Shown here: positions 18,875 to 28,423 of the stretch, one piece after another
Position numbering within the stretch: position 1 is the first letter of the stretch
How the letters are laid out: every line of letters begins with the position of its first letter
Notes under the pieces: model-generated
Databases searched by the model: none
What the model saw: the letters and a program-made list of their open reading frames with translations, nothing else
Told to the model about the DNA's origin: nothing
From: Aliidiomarina maris
GTDB lineage: Bacteria > Pseudomonadota > Gammaproteobacteria > Enterobacterales > Alteromonadaceae
Assembly (NCBI RefSeq): GCF_003987335.1
Contig: NZ_PIPK01000004.1
Span: 169,268 to 233,267 of the forward strand
Reading direction: 5' to 3'
Length of the DNA: 64,000 nucleotides
Translations under genes and position numbers: made by a program

Positions 18875-20230
18875 TTATATCCTTAGAATGCTCATGTGGT
18901 CAGGAATATCGACAACATACTGAGTATGCTGGGATAAATGATCACGCAATGCTTCAAGTGCATCAGGTTCGCCATGCACTAATTGTATCATCGTTCCTGC
19001 TTTCAAGGCAGAGCCTTGTAACCAATCTGTGAGTTCCTGATAGTCTGCGTGACCCGATAAACCATCGAGATTACGCACCTTAGCACGAACATCGACCCAT
19101 TCTCCATGCAATTTGATGCGCTCGCCACCTTGCAGCATTTTGGCGCCACGCGTGCCACCCGCCTGATGACCAGTAAACAGTACCGTGCTGCGATGGTCGC
19201 GCAGCCAATGTTTAAAATGGTGCAAAATACGCCCGCCTGTCGCCATGCCGCTGCCAGCGATGATGATATGCGGGCCTGCTTGATTGGCAATTTGTTTTGA
19301 GTCTTCGATGCTGTGGGTATAGGTAATGCGAGCTTCCATCTGCTGGCAATCTTGGGCGTTGAGTTTGTGTTGGGTATGAAAGTCTGCATACATATCCGAC
19401 ACCCGAATGGCCATCGGGCTATCTAAGTAAATGGGTAGTCGGGGGATACGCCCCGCGTCCATTAACCGAACCAACATATGCTGAATCAGCTGCGCACGTC
19501 CGACTGCGAAGCTTGGGATCAACACAACACCGCCCGCTTTAGCGGTGTCATTGACGACATCGGCTAAATCGTTGAATGGGTCGGTTTGTGCATGGCGTCG
19601 ATCGCCATAGGTGGATTCAAGCAACAAACAGTCGAGCTCTGGTAGCGGTTTAGGTGGATACATCAAGGTGTCATCAGGCCGCCCGACATCGCCAGAGAAA
19701 CCGATGCGCTTGCCTGCATGCTCGGCAATCACACTGGCGGCACCTAAAATATGCCCTGCTGGGCGCAATTCAAACTCAATATCACCAATCGAGAAACGCT
19801 GCTCGAACTCTACTGGTTGTAGCAGTCGCAGTGCTTTCTTAGCGGTTTCCTCGTCGTAAAGCGGCTCAGGATTGTCATGTCGGCTCATTTGGTGCTTTTT
19901 AAGATACTTAGCGTCCTCTTCTTGAATCCTGCCAGAATCAGGCCACAACACCGAACACAATGCCGCTGTGGCAGGATGCGTCCATACCTTGGCGCGGCAG
20001 CCATGCTTATACAGCACTGGAACGTACCCGGAATGATCAAGGTGTGCGTGGGTCAGAACGATGCCGTCGACCGCGTCGATACCCAATGCAATAGGCTGCC
20101 AGTTGCGTCGCCGTAACCATTTGTAACCTTGAAACAAGCCGCAATCGATAAGTACCCGAGTGGTATCGGTTTCAAGTAAATAACGTGAGCCGGTTACGGT
20201 CTCAGCGCCGCCTAAGAAAGTTAAACGCAT
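18875..20230 (-). CDS. beta-CASP metallo-beta-lactamase fold hydrolase (RNA-specificity type)
   Basis: A 451-residue protein with the metal-binding motif THAHLDHSG at about 60-68, a further histidine in RPAGHILGA, GDVG, the beta-CASP insert (IYLDSPMA), GSGMATGGRI and the C-terminal LSGHAD. These match the family of CPSF-73-like and RNase-like exonucleases found in bacteria. A role in RNA processing is inferred from the family. It heads the operon with the 34-residue peptide and the phospholipase D gene. Confidence 0.88.
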   Translation of the reverse strand: MRLTFLGGAETVTGSRYLLETDTTRVLIDCGLFQGYKWLRRRNWQPIALGIDAVDGIVLTHAHLDHSGYVPVLYKHGCRAKVWTHPATAALCSVLWPDSGRIQEEDAKYLKKHQMSRHDNPEPLYDEETAKKALRLLQPVEFEQRFSIGDIEFELRPAGHILGAASVIAEHAGKRIGFSGDVGRPDDTLMYPPKPLPELDCLLLESTYGDRRHAQTDPFNDLADVVNDTAKAGGVVLIPSFAVGRAQLIQHMLVRLMDAGRIPRLPIYLDSPMAIRVSDMYADFHTQHKLNAQDCQQMEARITYTHSIEDSKQIANQAGPHIIIAGSGMATGGRILHHFKHWLRDHRSTVLFTGHQAGGTRGAKMLQGGERIKLHGEWVDVRAKVRNLDGLSGHADYQELTDWLQGSALKAGTMIQLVHGEPDALEALRDHLSQHTQYVVDIPDHMSILRI

Positions 20231-20275
20231 GCTGTATTCCTTACATGGGCTGGGTTACCGACGCGCCTCTAATGA

Positions 20276-21442
20276 CTAAAGGTGTGCTATGGCATCACTC
20301 ACGCCATCGAGGCTTAAACGAAACATGCGCCCTTGCATGATTTCGTTAATCAACTGAATCGACTGATAATAGCGCCATCTATCGCGAGGCTGCGGGTTTA
20401 GCCACACCGCTTTTGGGTAATGGTCGAGTAACCGCTGCAGCCATACCGCGCCTGGCTCTTCATTCCAATGTTCGACACTACCCCCAGGGTAAGCAATCTC
20501 ATAAGGTCCCATAGTGGCATCACCGACAATAATAACCTTATAGTCGCTACCGTAAGTATGTAGTAGATCAAACAATAGCAGTTGTTGGTCAAAGCGGCGC
20601 CGATTATCTCGCCATACCCCTTCATAGATGCAGTTATGAAAGTAGAAAAACTCGAGGTGCTTAAACTCACTGCGGGCGGCGCTGAATAACTGCTGGCACT
20701 CCATAATATAGTCATCCATAGAGCCGCCAACATCGAAGAACAGTAACACTTTAACCGCGTTATGACGCTCAGCCTGCCATTGCAGGTCAAGCAATCCCGC
20801 TTGACGCGATGTTTCACGAATCGTACCGGCTAAATCCAGCTCTAAAGCAGCACCAGAGCGTGCAAAGCGACGCAGCTTACGCAAAGCCAGCTGCATATGG
20901 CGGTTGTCTAAGGTGGCGTCATCGTCAAAGTCTTTAAACTCGCGTTTATCCCACACTTTCACCGCGCGTCGGGCGTGCGACCCTTCTTGGCCAATGCGAA
21001 TGCCCTCGGGATTATAACCGTAGGCGCCAAAGGGTGATGTGCCCCCAGTGCCGATCCATTTATTACCGCCTTGATGGCGCTTTTGTTGTTCAGCTAAGCG
21101 TTCCTTGAACTTTTCCAACAGGCGCTCTAGGTCACCTTCGCCCTGTAACGCTTCCAGATCTTGTTGGCTAAGGTCTCGCTTTAGCGCATTTTCAAGCCAA
21201 TCTTTAGGAATAGCATCCGCAATGTCAACGCGCTCGACACCGGCAAAATAATCCGCAAACGCACGGTCGAATTTATCATAGTGACGCTCATCTTTTACCA
21301 TGATCATGCGGGCTACAGTATAGAAGGCATCGATATCGGCAAATACCACTTGCTGCTCTAAAGCTGCATTCAAATCCAGCAGCTCAGTGATTGAACAAGG
21401 TAGCCCGTAGCGGCGCAAGCACTCAAAAAATTGAACCAGCAT
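20276..21442 (-). CDS. VWA-containing CoxE-like protein
   Basis: A 388-residue protein whose C-terminal half has a von Willebrand factor A-like domain. The metal site reads DVGGSMDD, a variant of the usual DxSxS in which the first Ser is Gly. The N-terminal half is charged and helical. It starts on the last base of the upstream MoxR AAA+ gene (TAATG overlap). MoxR/VWA pairs act together as chaperone-like complexes that insert cofactors or mature enzymes; the client here is unknown. Confidence 0.85.
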   Translation of the reverse strand: MLVQFFECLRRYGLPCSITELLDLNAALEQQVVFADIDAFYTVARMIMVKDERHYDKFDRAFADYFAGVERVDIADAIPKDWLENALKRDLSQQDLEALQGEGDLERLLEKFKERLAEQQKRHQGGNKWIGTGGTSPFGAYGYNPEGIRIGQEGSHARRAVKVWDKREFKDFDDDATLDNRHMQLALRKLRRFARSGAALELDLAGTIRETSRQAGLLDLQWQAERHNAVKVLLFFDVGGSMDDYIMECQQLFSAARSEFKHLEFFYFHNCIYEGVWRDNRRRFDQQLLLFDLLHTYGSDYKVIIVGDATMGPYEIAYPGGSVEHWNEEPGAVWLQRLLDHYPKAVWLNPQPRDRWRYYQSIQLINEIMQGRMFRLSLDGVSDAIAHL

Positions 21443-22290
21443 TAGCGCCCCTGACGACGGCTCATAAAGGCCAGCTTTTCTACCATCTCAATATCTTGTT
21501 CATGTTTGAGCAACGCCCCAAACATCGGCATCAAGCCACCTTTTTGTTGGCTGTCGCGCAGTTGTTCAGCGCTCATGTCTTCGGCTAGCAATAGCTTCAA
21601 CCAATCCAGCAACTCCGACGTCGACGGCTTTTTCTTCAAGTTCGGGGTCTCGCGCACATCAAAAAATACTTCTAATGCCGTAGTGAGTAAACGCGACTGA
21701 ATAGCAGGAAAATGAACATTGACGATATCACGCAGCATCGCTTCATCTGGGAAGCGAATATAGTGGAAAAAGCAGCGCCGCAAGAAAGCGTCTGGCAGCT
21801 CTTTCTCATTATTTGAAGTAATAATCACGATCGGGCGCTGCATCGCTTTTATCTGCTCGCCAGTTTCGTACACATGAAAGGCCATCTGATCGAGTTCATG
21901 CAGCAAGTCATTCGGAAACTCGATATCTGCTTTGTCAATTTCATCAATCAGCAGCACGGGCCGGGTGTCACTGGTAAATGCCTGCCACAACTTACCGGGG
22001 CGAATATAATTGGCAATATCATGCACTTTATCGCTACCAAGCTGGCTATCACGTAATCGCGACACCGCATCATACTCATACAGCCCTTGTTGCGCCTTGG
22101 TGGTGGATTTAATCTGCCACTGTAATAACGGCGCACCTAAAGCGCTAGCCAGCTCTTCGGCGAGGCGAGTCTTACCGGTACCTGGTTCTCCTTTTAACAA
22201 CAGTGGCTTCTGTAACGTAACGCACGCATTGACTGCCAAAGCCAGCTCGTCACTCACAATGTAAGAATCAGTACTCGAAAAAACTGCCAC
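21442..22290 (-). CDS. MoxR-family AAA+ ATPase
   Basis: A 282-residue ATPase with Walker A GEPGTGKT near 37-44, Walker B LLIDEIDKAD, sensor TSNNEKELP and an arginine-finger region LRRCFFHY. It starts at GTG with GAGGA upstream. It overlaps the VWA gene by one base and should work with it as a metal-enzyme maturation or chaperone pair. No obvious client gene is adjacent. Confidence 0.9.
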   Translation of the reverse strand: MAVFSSTDSYIVSDELALAVNACVTLQKPLLLKGEPGTGKTRLAEELASALGAPLLQWQIKSTTKAQQGLYEYDAVSRLRDSQLGSDKVHDIANYIRPGKLWQAFTSDTRPVLLIDEIDKADIEFPNDLLHELDQMAFHVYETGEQIKAMQRPIVIITSNNEKELPDAFLRRCFFHYIRFPDEAMLRDIVNVHFPAIQSRLLTTALEVFFDVRETPNLKKKPSTSELLDWLKLLLAEDMSAEQLRDSQQKGGLMPMFGALLKHEQDIEMVEKLAFMSRRQGR

Positions 22291-22402
22291 GTCAAAATCC
22301 TCAATGGTTAGTTACAGCACAAACCCGTGCTTTGTTCGCAATATCATACGCGTTTCTTACGCCAACCCCAAACCTCTGGCGGGACGAAAACATGGCAAAA
22401 AA

Positions 22403-22430
22403 AACACCGCCTGCCATACAGGTCGGTGTT
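22403..22430 (-). terminator. rho-independent terminator of the DUF3185 gene
   Basis: A GC-rich inverted repeat (AACACCG-x-CTG / CAG-x-CGGTGTT) is followed on the minus strand by a run of eight T. It lies 37 bases past the DUF3185 stop. Confidence 0.85.
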
Positions 22431-22467
22431 TCTTATATGAGGCAAAATGCCCCTTAAATCTGAATGC

Positions 22468-22674
22468 TTACTTGCGGGTGGCGCCGCGGACCAAACCACC
22501 TAAACCGATAATCGCAAGTACCGCACCGCCAACCAAGAACCAAATTGAATTATCCGTTGGCTGACCTGTGAAAGCCTCACTGACTTCTGATGCGACAGAT
22601 TGAGATTCCTGATAGCCGAAATACAGTAAAATTACGCCTACCACTAAAATTGCAATCGAGATGACTTTATCCAT
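22468..22674 (-). CDS. DUF3185 small membrane protein
   Basis: A 68-residue protein with two predicted membrane helices (about 4-22 and 44-64) separated by a polar loop with a serine/glutamate-rich stretch. The pattern fits DUF3185, a family of small inner-membrane proteins of unknown function. AGGAG lies just before the ATG, and a strong terminator follows, so it is probably a single-gene transcript. Confidence 0.8.
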   Translation of the reverse strand: MDKVISIAILVVGVILLYFGYQESQSVASEVSEAFTGQPTDNSIWFLVGGAVLAIIGLGGLVRGATRK

Positions 22675-22738
22675 AAAAAGCTCCTGTTTAGTTATCGTTA
22701 TTAACCGTAGAACAAGGACTTAAATAAAGCGAATCAAA

Positions 22739-24643
22739 TTAAATGTTTTTTCGAATACTTAACGCTTCAACTTCACGCAGCGCCATTTGAATGTCTTTTA
22801 GCTGAAATGGTTTGGTAAGAAAGGCATTCATCCCAGCTTGTAACCCTTTGTCGCGCATACTTGGCATCGCATTCGCAGTTAAGCCGATTATGAATGGCTG
22901 ATGTAAGCTTTGCTGCCGAATTAACCGAGTGGCTTCGATACCGTCGAATTCAGGCATATGGACATCCATAAACACCACGTCGAAATCTTGTTGCTGTAAT
23001 ACTTGCAGCCCCATATGTGCGGAAGATGTCGCCACATAGACTTGGTCCATTTTGCTCAGCATTTCCCCCAGGATAAGCTGATTCACGTCATTATCGTCTA
23101 TCACCAGGATACGGTAAATTGGCAAGCGTATTGGGTGATGGTTACTTGGCGCCGGTGCATGCCCTGCAGCAGCGGGTAAGCTGATTTTAAATACACTGCC
23201 CTGCCCAACCTGGCTTTTTACCGTGGCGTAGCCTCCCATAAGCTGAACCAAACTGCGTACGATACCTAAGCCTAAACCACCACCCGGTTTCGGATACAAC
23301 GACCCTTCACTTTCCTGCTCAAACACATGCCAAACCCGTTCCGTGTCTTCAATACCGACACCAGAATCTGACACTTGCAGCACTAGTTGCTGCTGCTGCC
23401 AGCTTAAACCGACCCGAATATAACCAATTTTGGTAAACTTAAACGCGTTATTGATTAAATTCACGGCAATTTGCAGAAAGCGTGATTTATCAATTTCAAT
23501 GAACGTGGGCAGCGACCCGTCCGTCGCGACTTGAAAATCAATCCCGCGTCGGCGTGCTTGGTCGACAAATAAGCTACGCAAATGTCGGGTCAAGGCTGCG
23601 GTTTCGTGACTGGCGGTTTTAATTTCAAGCTTGCCTTGGTCAGCTCGACTAATGTCAATCGCATCGTTCAATGTATTCAGTAAATGTGCACCGCTTTCTT
23701 GCATGGTATGCAGCAATTCGCGTTGCTCCGCGCTCAATTCCGTGTTCGCGAGCACTGAAGCGAGGCCAAGAATACCATGCAGTGGCGTGCGAATTTCATG
23801 GGACATATTCGCTAAGAATACTGTACGCGTGCGAACTGCTTCGCGGGCTTCCAGTTCCGCCTGTTTTTGCTTACTAATGTCCGTATGGGTCCCTGTCATT
23901 CGCACTGGGCTTTGGTTATCGTCCCATTCAACCACTTTGCCGCGGTCGAGGGTATGTACATAATGACCACGCGCATGGCGCATGCGATATACATGTTCGT
24001 AAAAAGGTACGCTGGCAAATAGGTGTGCCTGAATCGCTTGATGCCATTCATGGCGGTCATCAGGGTGGATCAGCGACTCCCAGAATCGCATTGACACTTC
24101 GACTGGCTCGACGTCATAGCCGTACATACTAAGCCAACGCGAGTTGACGGTTAAAACGCCAGATTGCGGATGCCAATCCCAACTTCCTAAGCGCGTGCCT
24201 TCCAGCACCATTTGCAAATGCCTGCGTTCGGCAAGTAGCGCCAATTCTAAATGCTTGCGCGCCGAGATATGTTGCATGTAACCCACAAGCTGCGAGACTT
24301 GCCCGTTGGCATGACGCTCAATTAAGGTGGTGTCTGCGACCCAAATCACATCACCGCTGCGGGTAATAAGGCGATAATCTTCATGGGTCACAGAGCGTGT
24401 ACTGATGTCACTAAGCTGGCTTAGAATCTCATTGGAAACGCGTTCTGCATCGTCTGGGTGCAAAACCTGTTGGAATTTAACCGCACCTGATTCAAAGTCT
24501 TCCTTGCTGTAACCTAACAGCGCTTGCACGTTACTGGTGCAGGCACGCACCGGCCAATCTTCGGCAACCTCCCAAACAAACAGGCAGATTTCATCGCTGG
24601 CACCAAATAACGCCAGTATGTCGGGTGGAAACGTCTTACTCAT
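22739..24643 (-). CDS. PAS-containing hybrid sensor histidine kinase/response regulator
   Basis: A soluble signalling protein of about 634 residues. Two PAS domains (about 1-130 and 135-255) are followed by a HisKA domain with HEIRTPLHG, an ATPase domain with the GGGLGLGIV box and a C-terminal receiver with phospho-acceptor aspartate in VVFMDVHMP. No membrane segment is seen, so it senses a cytoplasmic cue. The ATG at 24643 overlaps the last 8 bases of the patatin-like gene. A start at 24694 would lie inside that gene and is rejected. Confidence 0.9.
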   Translation of the reverse strand: MSKTFPPDILALFGASDEICLFVWEVAEDWPVRACTSNVQALLGYSKEDFESGAVKFQQVLHPDDAERVSNEILSQLSDISTRSVTHEDYRLITRSGDVIWVADTTLIERHANGQVSQLVGYMQHISARKHLELALLAERRHLQMVLEGTRLGSWDWHPQSGVLTVNSRWLSMYGYDVEPVEVSMRFWESLIHPDDRHEWHQAIQAHLFASVPFYEHVYRMRHARGHYVHTLDRGKVVEWDDNQSPVRMTGTHTDISKQKQAELEAREAVRTRTVFLANMSHEIRTPLHGILGLASVLANTELSAEQRELLHTMQESGAHLLNTLNDAIDISRADQGKLEIKTASHETAALTRHLRSLFVDQARRRGIDFQVATDGSLPTFIEIDKSRFLQIAVNLINNAFKFTKIGYIRVGLSWQQQQLVLQVSDSGVGIEDTERVWHVFEQESEGSLYPKPGGGLGLGIVRSLVQLMGGYATVKSQVGQGSVFKISLPAAAGHAPAPSNHHPIRLPIYRILVIDDNDVNQLILGEMLSKMDQVYVATSSAHMGLQVLQQQDFDVVFMDVHMPEFDGIEATRLIRQQSLHQPFIIGLTANAMPSMRDKGLQAGMNAFLTKPFQLKDIQMALREVEALSIRKNI

Positions 24644-25706
24644 TCCACAGCCTGATATGCTGCCCAAGCTCACCTTTGGTCTGCCACTCAGCAAATTGGT
24701 CCGCCATTCGGTAACCTAGTTCAACCGCTTTTTTCCAGTAAGCTTGGCGGCTTGCGACATCGAGTTTGGCAAAATCGTTACGGTCGGGAATTTTGCCATA
24801 AGGCAGTGCATCCAAGAAGGCTTGGCTCGGATGCATAAACACCACGTTAGGCCAGTGTTTGCCTGTGGTTCGACGCCATTTTAATTGCTTATCGAACCAA
24901 CCAGGTACCACTTGATGATGAAAGTGCGGGTACAGTACCAACCCGGATTGGCGCGATAAATCGACGTCAAAGTGATAATCAGTAATACCGCCATCGCGAT
25001 ATACCCCAGGCGGCGCACCGGGGATATCTCTCACCCCTTCCAGCACCAAGGGAATAGAACCAGTTGCAAGCAAAGCTTGGCGAAAATTATCGCGGCTTAA
25101 TGCCACTCGACTGGTGGGTAAGTCATCCCAATGCTCGCCCAATACGTCGCCAGCAGCAGGATGTTGAAAAATCACACGCTCAAATGCGGACTTCAACGAA
25201 CGTCGGTTTAAGATATTGCCCGCGGCCGCACGTGCTAAGCCAATGGCTTGTTGGCGCGGCGACTCTTTCGCTGCCCAGCCACGACACCGCGCAACAATAA
25301 AGTGGTGCTGAAATATCCGCTGGCTCAACATCTCGTCAATCGCGTCCTCGGTGACATAGGCTTCCAACAATTCACGGGCGTTGGCAGATATTTCGGCGGC
25401 GCTGGGCTTCGCACTATACACCTGGCCTTGGTATAAACGGCAAAATAGCGCACTGGCTTCAGCCGCTTCACGTCGACCCAAGCTAGCAAAGCGCCATGCC
25501 CCCGCCGACGTACCGAGCAATTGCAAGGGTGTCTTACGCGACTTAAAAAATTCGCCAAAGAAATAGTTATCAAGCCCTTGCAGCACGAACCACTTCGGCC
25601 CGCCAGATGCACCTAGCATCAAATTAAAATCTTCTTGCTGCAGGCCTTGCTCTTGTATATGCAGATACGCTTGTTGACCCGCCTTAATGTCTAACCACTT
25701 TGTCAT
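24636..25706 (-). CDS. patatin-like phospholipase-family protein
   Basis: A 356-residue protein. The glycine-rich oxyanion motif LGASGGPKW is near 31-39, the nucleophile GTSAG at 65-69 and the catalytic aspartate in a DGG-type motif (YRDGGITDYHFD). No signal peptide is visible. The family hydrolyses acyl chains from lipids. The next gene, a hybrid kinase, overlaps its stop by 8 bases, implying joint expression. The substrate is unknown. Confidence 0.82.
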   Translation of the reverse strand: MTKWLDIKAGQQAYLHIQEQGLQQEDFNLMLGASGGPKWFVLQGLDNYFFGEFFKSRKTPLQLLGTSAGAWRFASLGRREAAEASALFCRLYQGQVYSAKPSAAEISANARELLEAYVTEDAIDEMLSQRIFQHHFIVARCRGWAAKESPRQQAIGLARAAAGNILNRRSLKSAFERVIFQHPAAGDVLGEHWDDLPTSRVALSRDNFRQALLATGSIPLVLEGVRDIPGAPPGVYRDGGITDYHFDVDLSRQSGLVLYPHFHHQVVPGWFDKQLKWRRTTGKHWPNVVFMHPSQAFLDALPYGKIPDRNDFAKLDVASRQAYWKKAVELGYRMADQFAEWQTKGELGQHIRLWNE

Positions 25707-25724
25707 GCAATGTCCCTATTAGTT

Positions 25725-26051
25725 TTATACTTGGCGCTTACGCTCGGCCAAAATACCTAATGTTACGGTAACGACCACCACCACTGGGGCTAGGTAAAGG
25801 TTGGAAAGGCCTGCCAATTGGGACGCCACAAAAGGGGTCGCGAGATTGGTTAGTAGGCCGTAGCCGAAAGCGCATAGCAAAATGAAAATACAGACTCGCA
25901 CCACCACATGCAAATGGGCGATATTACGTTTCACTAGAGCGTTAATATTGTTGCCATACAACACCAACAAGGTCGCAACCAACATAAACGCAATCGTGCT
26001 GATATGCGGTCTTAGCCACTGGCTCGACTGAATCAAAAAGTTTTCAAACAT
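25725..26051 (-). CDS. DUF3392 membrane protein
   Basis: A protein of about 108 residues with three hydrophobic helices and a basic C-terminus, matching DUF3392 proteins of marine gammaproteobacteria. I start at the ATG at 26051, seven bases after GGAG; the in-frame TTG one codon upstream is less well placed. It lies 18 bases before the patatin-like gene and may head that operon. The function is unknown. Confidence 0.75.
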   Translation of the reverse strand: MFENFLIQSSQWLRPHISTIAFMLVATLLVLYGNNINALVKRNIAHLHVVVRVCIFILLCAFGYGLLTNLATPFVASQLAGLSNLYLAPVVVVVTVTLGILAERKRQV

Positions 26052-26233
26052 CAACCAACTCCGCTGAGCAAACTTTGTTACGGGGAAAAAACGCAGTATA
26101 CCTGCGCTAAACAGCTGCGACTAGGCGTTATGGGTTAACCTCGGGCATTTATCAATGCTATGATACCCCTTTCATTAGGCGCCCTTGGGCTCAATGTTCA
26201 GCGCTCCCAGCAGCATGATTAACGGATCTCAGC

Positions 26234-27049
26234 ATGAAAGTTATAAGTTTTAATATCAACGGCTTGCGCGCCAGGCTTCACCAGTTACAAGCAATGATTG
26301 ATAAGCATCAACCTGACGTCATTGGACTGCAGGAAACCAAAGTTCACGACGAAGCCTTTCCTTTAGCCGACGTGGAAGCGATGGGTTACGAAGTCGTGTT
26401 CCATGGCCAAAAAGGCCATTATGGCGTGGCATTAATGAGCAAGTTGCCGATGCAAGATGTCAGCTACGGCTTTCCTGGCGACGATGACGACGCACAGCGT
26501 CGCATGATTATGGCCACGGTGACTGCTGCCAACGGCGAGTTGGTGCGTGTGATGAACGGTTACTTTCCCCAAGGTGAAAGCCGCGACCACCCGGTCAAAT
26601 TCCCGGCCAAAGAAAAGTTCTATGCTGACCTGATGAGTTACCTGAATACCGAGTTAAGCCCAGAGCAACCGGTTATTCTGATGGGTGATATGAATATTTC
26701 CAGTACAGACGCTGACATCGGTATTGGCGAGGCCAATGCTAAACGCTGGCTACGTACCGGTAAATGCAGCTTCTTACCTGAAGAGCGCGAATGGATGCAA
26801 ACGCTGATGGATTGGGGCTTTACTGACACCTTCCGGGCGGCAAATCCTGACGTGGACAATCAATTTAGCTGGTTTGATTACCGTTCACGCGGCTTTGACG
26901 ACAACCGTGGCTTACGCATTGATTTAGTATTGGCCACTAAAGTGTTGGCACCACATTGCACCGATTGTGGTATCGACTACGAGTTACGTGGTATCGATAA
27001 ACCTTCTGACCACGCCCCTATTTGGTCTACTTTTGATTTGAAAGCATAG
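26234..27049 (+). CDS. xthA: exodeoxyribonuclease III
   Basis: This AP endonuclease and 3'-5' exonuclease of base-excision repair is 271 residues long. The catalytic landmarks of the EEP fold are clear: [32 protein letters not shown] and a C-terminal SDHAPIW. GGAT lies upstream of the ATG. The gene is monocistronic and converges with yfbV. Confidence 0.95.
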   Translation: MKVISFNINGLRARLHQLQAMIDKHQPDVIGLQETKVHDEAFPLADVEAMGYEVVFHGQKGHYGVALMSKLPMQDVSYGFPGDDDDAQRRMIMATVTAANGELVRVMNGYFPQGESRDHPVKFPAKEKFYADLMSYLNTELSPEQPVILMGDMNISSTDADIGIGEANAKRWLRTGKCSFLPEEREWMQTLMDWGFTDTFRAANPDVDNQFSWFDYRSRGFDDNRGLRIDLVLATKVLAPHCTDCGIDYELRGIDKPSDHAPIWSTFDLKA

Positions 27050-27072
27050 CGACCAAGGCTTTGTATTATCTG

Positions 27073-27102
27073 AGCGCAAGCCCTGAGCCAAGGGTTTGCG
27101 CT
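27073..27102. terminator. stem-loop between convergent xthA and yfbV
   Basis: A 12-base nearly perfect stem (AGCGCAAGCCCT with its complement, one G-T pair) and a 6-base loop lie between the two convergent genes, touching the yfbV stop. T runs are weak on both sides. Confidence 0.45.
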
Positions 27103-27533
27103 TAGTAGTCCTCGGGCGGTAACACGCTGAGGGCTTTACGCACCATTACGGCTAAGTCAATGTAGCATGGGCCTTTGCGGTGAGACGGCAAACGCACATC
27201 CATACCTGATTGCAATAGTTTCCCCTGTAATTCAAAGTACCAAGCCCGCAAACTCAGCGGCAATTCACTCATCGCGCGTTTACCTAGCCAGTAGTAGGCC
27301 TGCAGTGGTAACAGTGCGATAAATAACGACGTGGTAATAATACTTGCCATGTGTTCGCTACCAAGCCATGTCCACTGCACTGCAAAATTCACCACTGCCG
27401 CAATCGGTAATGCCCAGGTAATCAAACGTGTTAACGGCACCACTTGCGCTTCCGGTAGGCCACCTAACACGGCATGATTCGGCCACAGCTTTAAATATTG
27501 AGCGCCATCTTTGAATGTGCGAAGTAAACCCAC
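27102..27533 (-). CDS. yfbV: YfbV/UPF0208 (DUF412) membrane protein
   Basis: A 143-residue protein with two membrane helices (about 37-55 and 62-80) and the conserved N-terminus FKDGAQYLKLWP and C-terminus HRKGPCYIDLA. In E. coli, YfbV insulates the Ter macrodomain from neighbouring DNA; the same role here is inferred from family. It starts at GTG after AGGAG. Confidence 0.9.
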   Translation of the reverse strand: MGLLRTFKDGAQYLKLWPNHAVLGGLPEAQVVPLTRLITWALPIAAVVNFAVQWTWLGSEHMASIITTSLFIALLPLQAYYWLGKRAMSELPLSLRAWYFELQGKLLQSGMDVRLPSHRKGPCYIDLAVMVRKALSVLPPEDY

Positions 27534-27672
27534 GTTGTTCTCCTACTGCTGTCATCGCCTCATTGTACGCGGGGCACGGCACCAAGTACAAGCGAGTGGT
27601 GATTAAACGCGCACCCCATTAAAGCCAATAAAAACATCAACTTACATTTTTGCGGTCAGCTAATTAACAAAG

Positions 27673-27681
27673 TTATCCACA
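27673..27681 (+). promoter_or_regulatory. single consensus DnaA box
   Basis: The 9-mer TTATCCACA matches the strong DnaA box consensus exactly and lies 36 bases before the EIIA-like gene. It is isolated; a lone box may regulate the gene or be chance. Confidence 0.35.
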
Positions 27682-27716
27682 GAAATTGGGGACAAGCCTG
27701 AATACATTGAGGAAAG

Positions 27717-28382
27717 TTGCCAAATCATCTCAATTTTGTCACACTCGAAGTCCTACACCCCACGTATTATCGCGGCTTTGGCTTAATGAGGTTGGTTTTG
27801 GCTAAGACATCGGCACAGCATTCAGAGTTACCCACAGATCAAAGCAGCCGTCAGCAGCAGCCTACTATCAATTGGTTACAAGTGCCATTTGAAACCGTGC
27901 CAATTGAGGTGCAGCCGACCACACTCTTTGACTTGATGGCACCGGTGCACGGCATTGCGCGTGCACTTACCGACAGTCCCAACGCCACTGACCGCATGCA
28001 GTTATATGGCCTGGGTGTATATCAAACGCCGCGCTTGGAACGTGTACAGGCACCTATTCGAGCCAAAATTATCGCTATCAGCGAGGACGGCTGCCATTGG
28101 CAATTTGCACTGAATAAACATCTGCGTATGCATCTATTTGTTCATGTTCACAGCCCATTGCCGCGCGCTAGCTGGACACTACGTGCGGGCGATATCGTTG
28201 ACGCCGGCACTGAACTGATGCGCATCAGTACCAGCGCTATGCGGCAACAACCCATCGTGATGACCTGTGTCGAGCAAGCTGCAGGGCAAGCCATTGTGCG
28301 TTATGCGGCGAGTGCGATGATAGGCAATTTAAGCGCCGCCCAGGACCGAATTATTCGAATCTATCAACCCCTTGAGCGATAA
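27717..28382 (+). CDS. orphan PTS EIIA-Glc-like protein
   Basis: A 221-residue protein, if started at the TTG at 27717 (GAGGA just upstream); an ATG at 27786 is the alternative. Residues about 65-215 follow the EIIA-Glc beta-sandwich pattern: APVHGI, a central API turn, LFVHVH, a GD-V-GTEL step and PIVMT. Two histidines, H127 and H143, sit 16 apart, close to the 15 that separate H75 and H90 of E. coli EIIA-Glc, so a phosphorylatable site may be kept. The first 60 residues are a divergent extension. No sugar permease, EI or HPr lies nearby. Confidence 0.6.
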   Translation: MPNHLNFVTLEVLHPTYYRGFGLMRLVLAKTSAQHSELPTDQSSRQQQPTINWLQVPFETVPIEVQPTTLFDLMAPVHGIARALTDSPNATDRMQLYGLGVYQTPRLERVQAPIRAKIIAISEDGCHWQFALNKHLRMHLFVHVHSPLPRASWTLRAGDIVDAGTELMRISTSAMRQQPIVMTCVEQAAGQAIVRYAASAMIGNLSAAQDRIIRIYQPLER

Positions 28383-28423
28383 GCCACAAGAGATACTTAT
28401 TGCCGTAGAAACAGGATTGAAGT

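Noticed and set aside
27661..27690. replication origin at the DnaA box
   Set aside because: Only one good box, no cluster, no AT-rich unwinding region and no dnaA, dnaN or gidA nearby.
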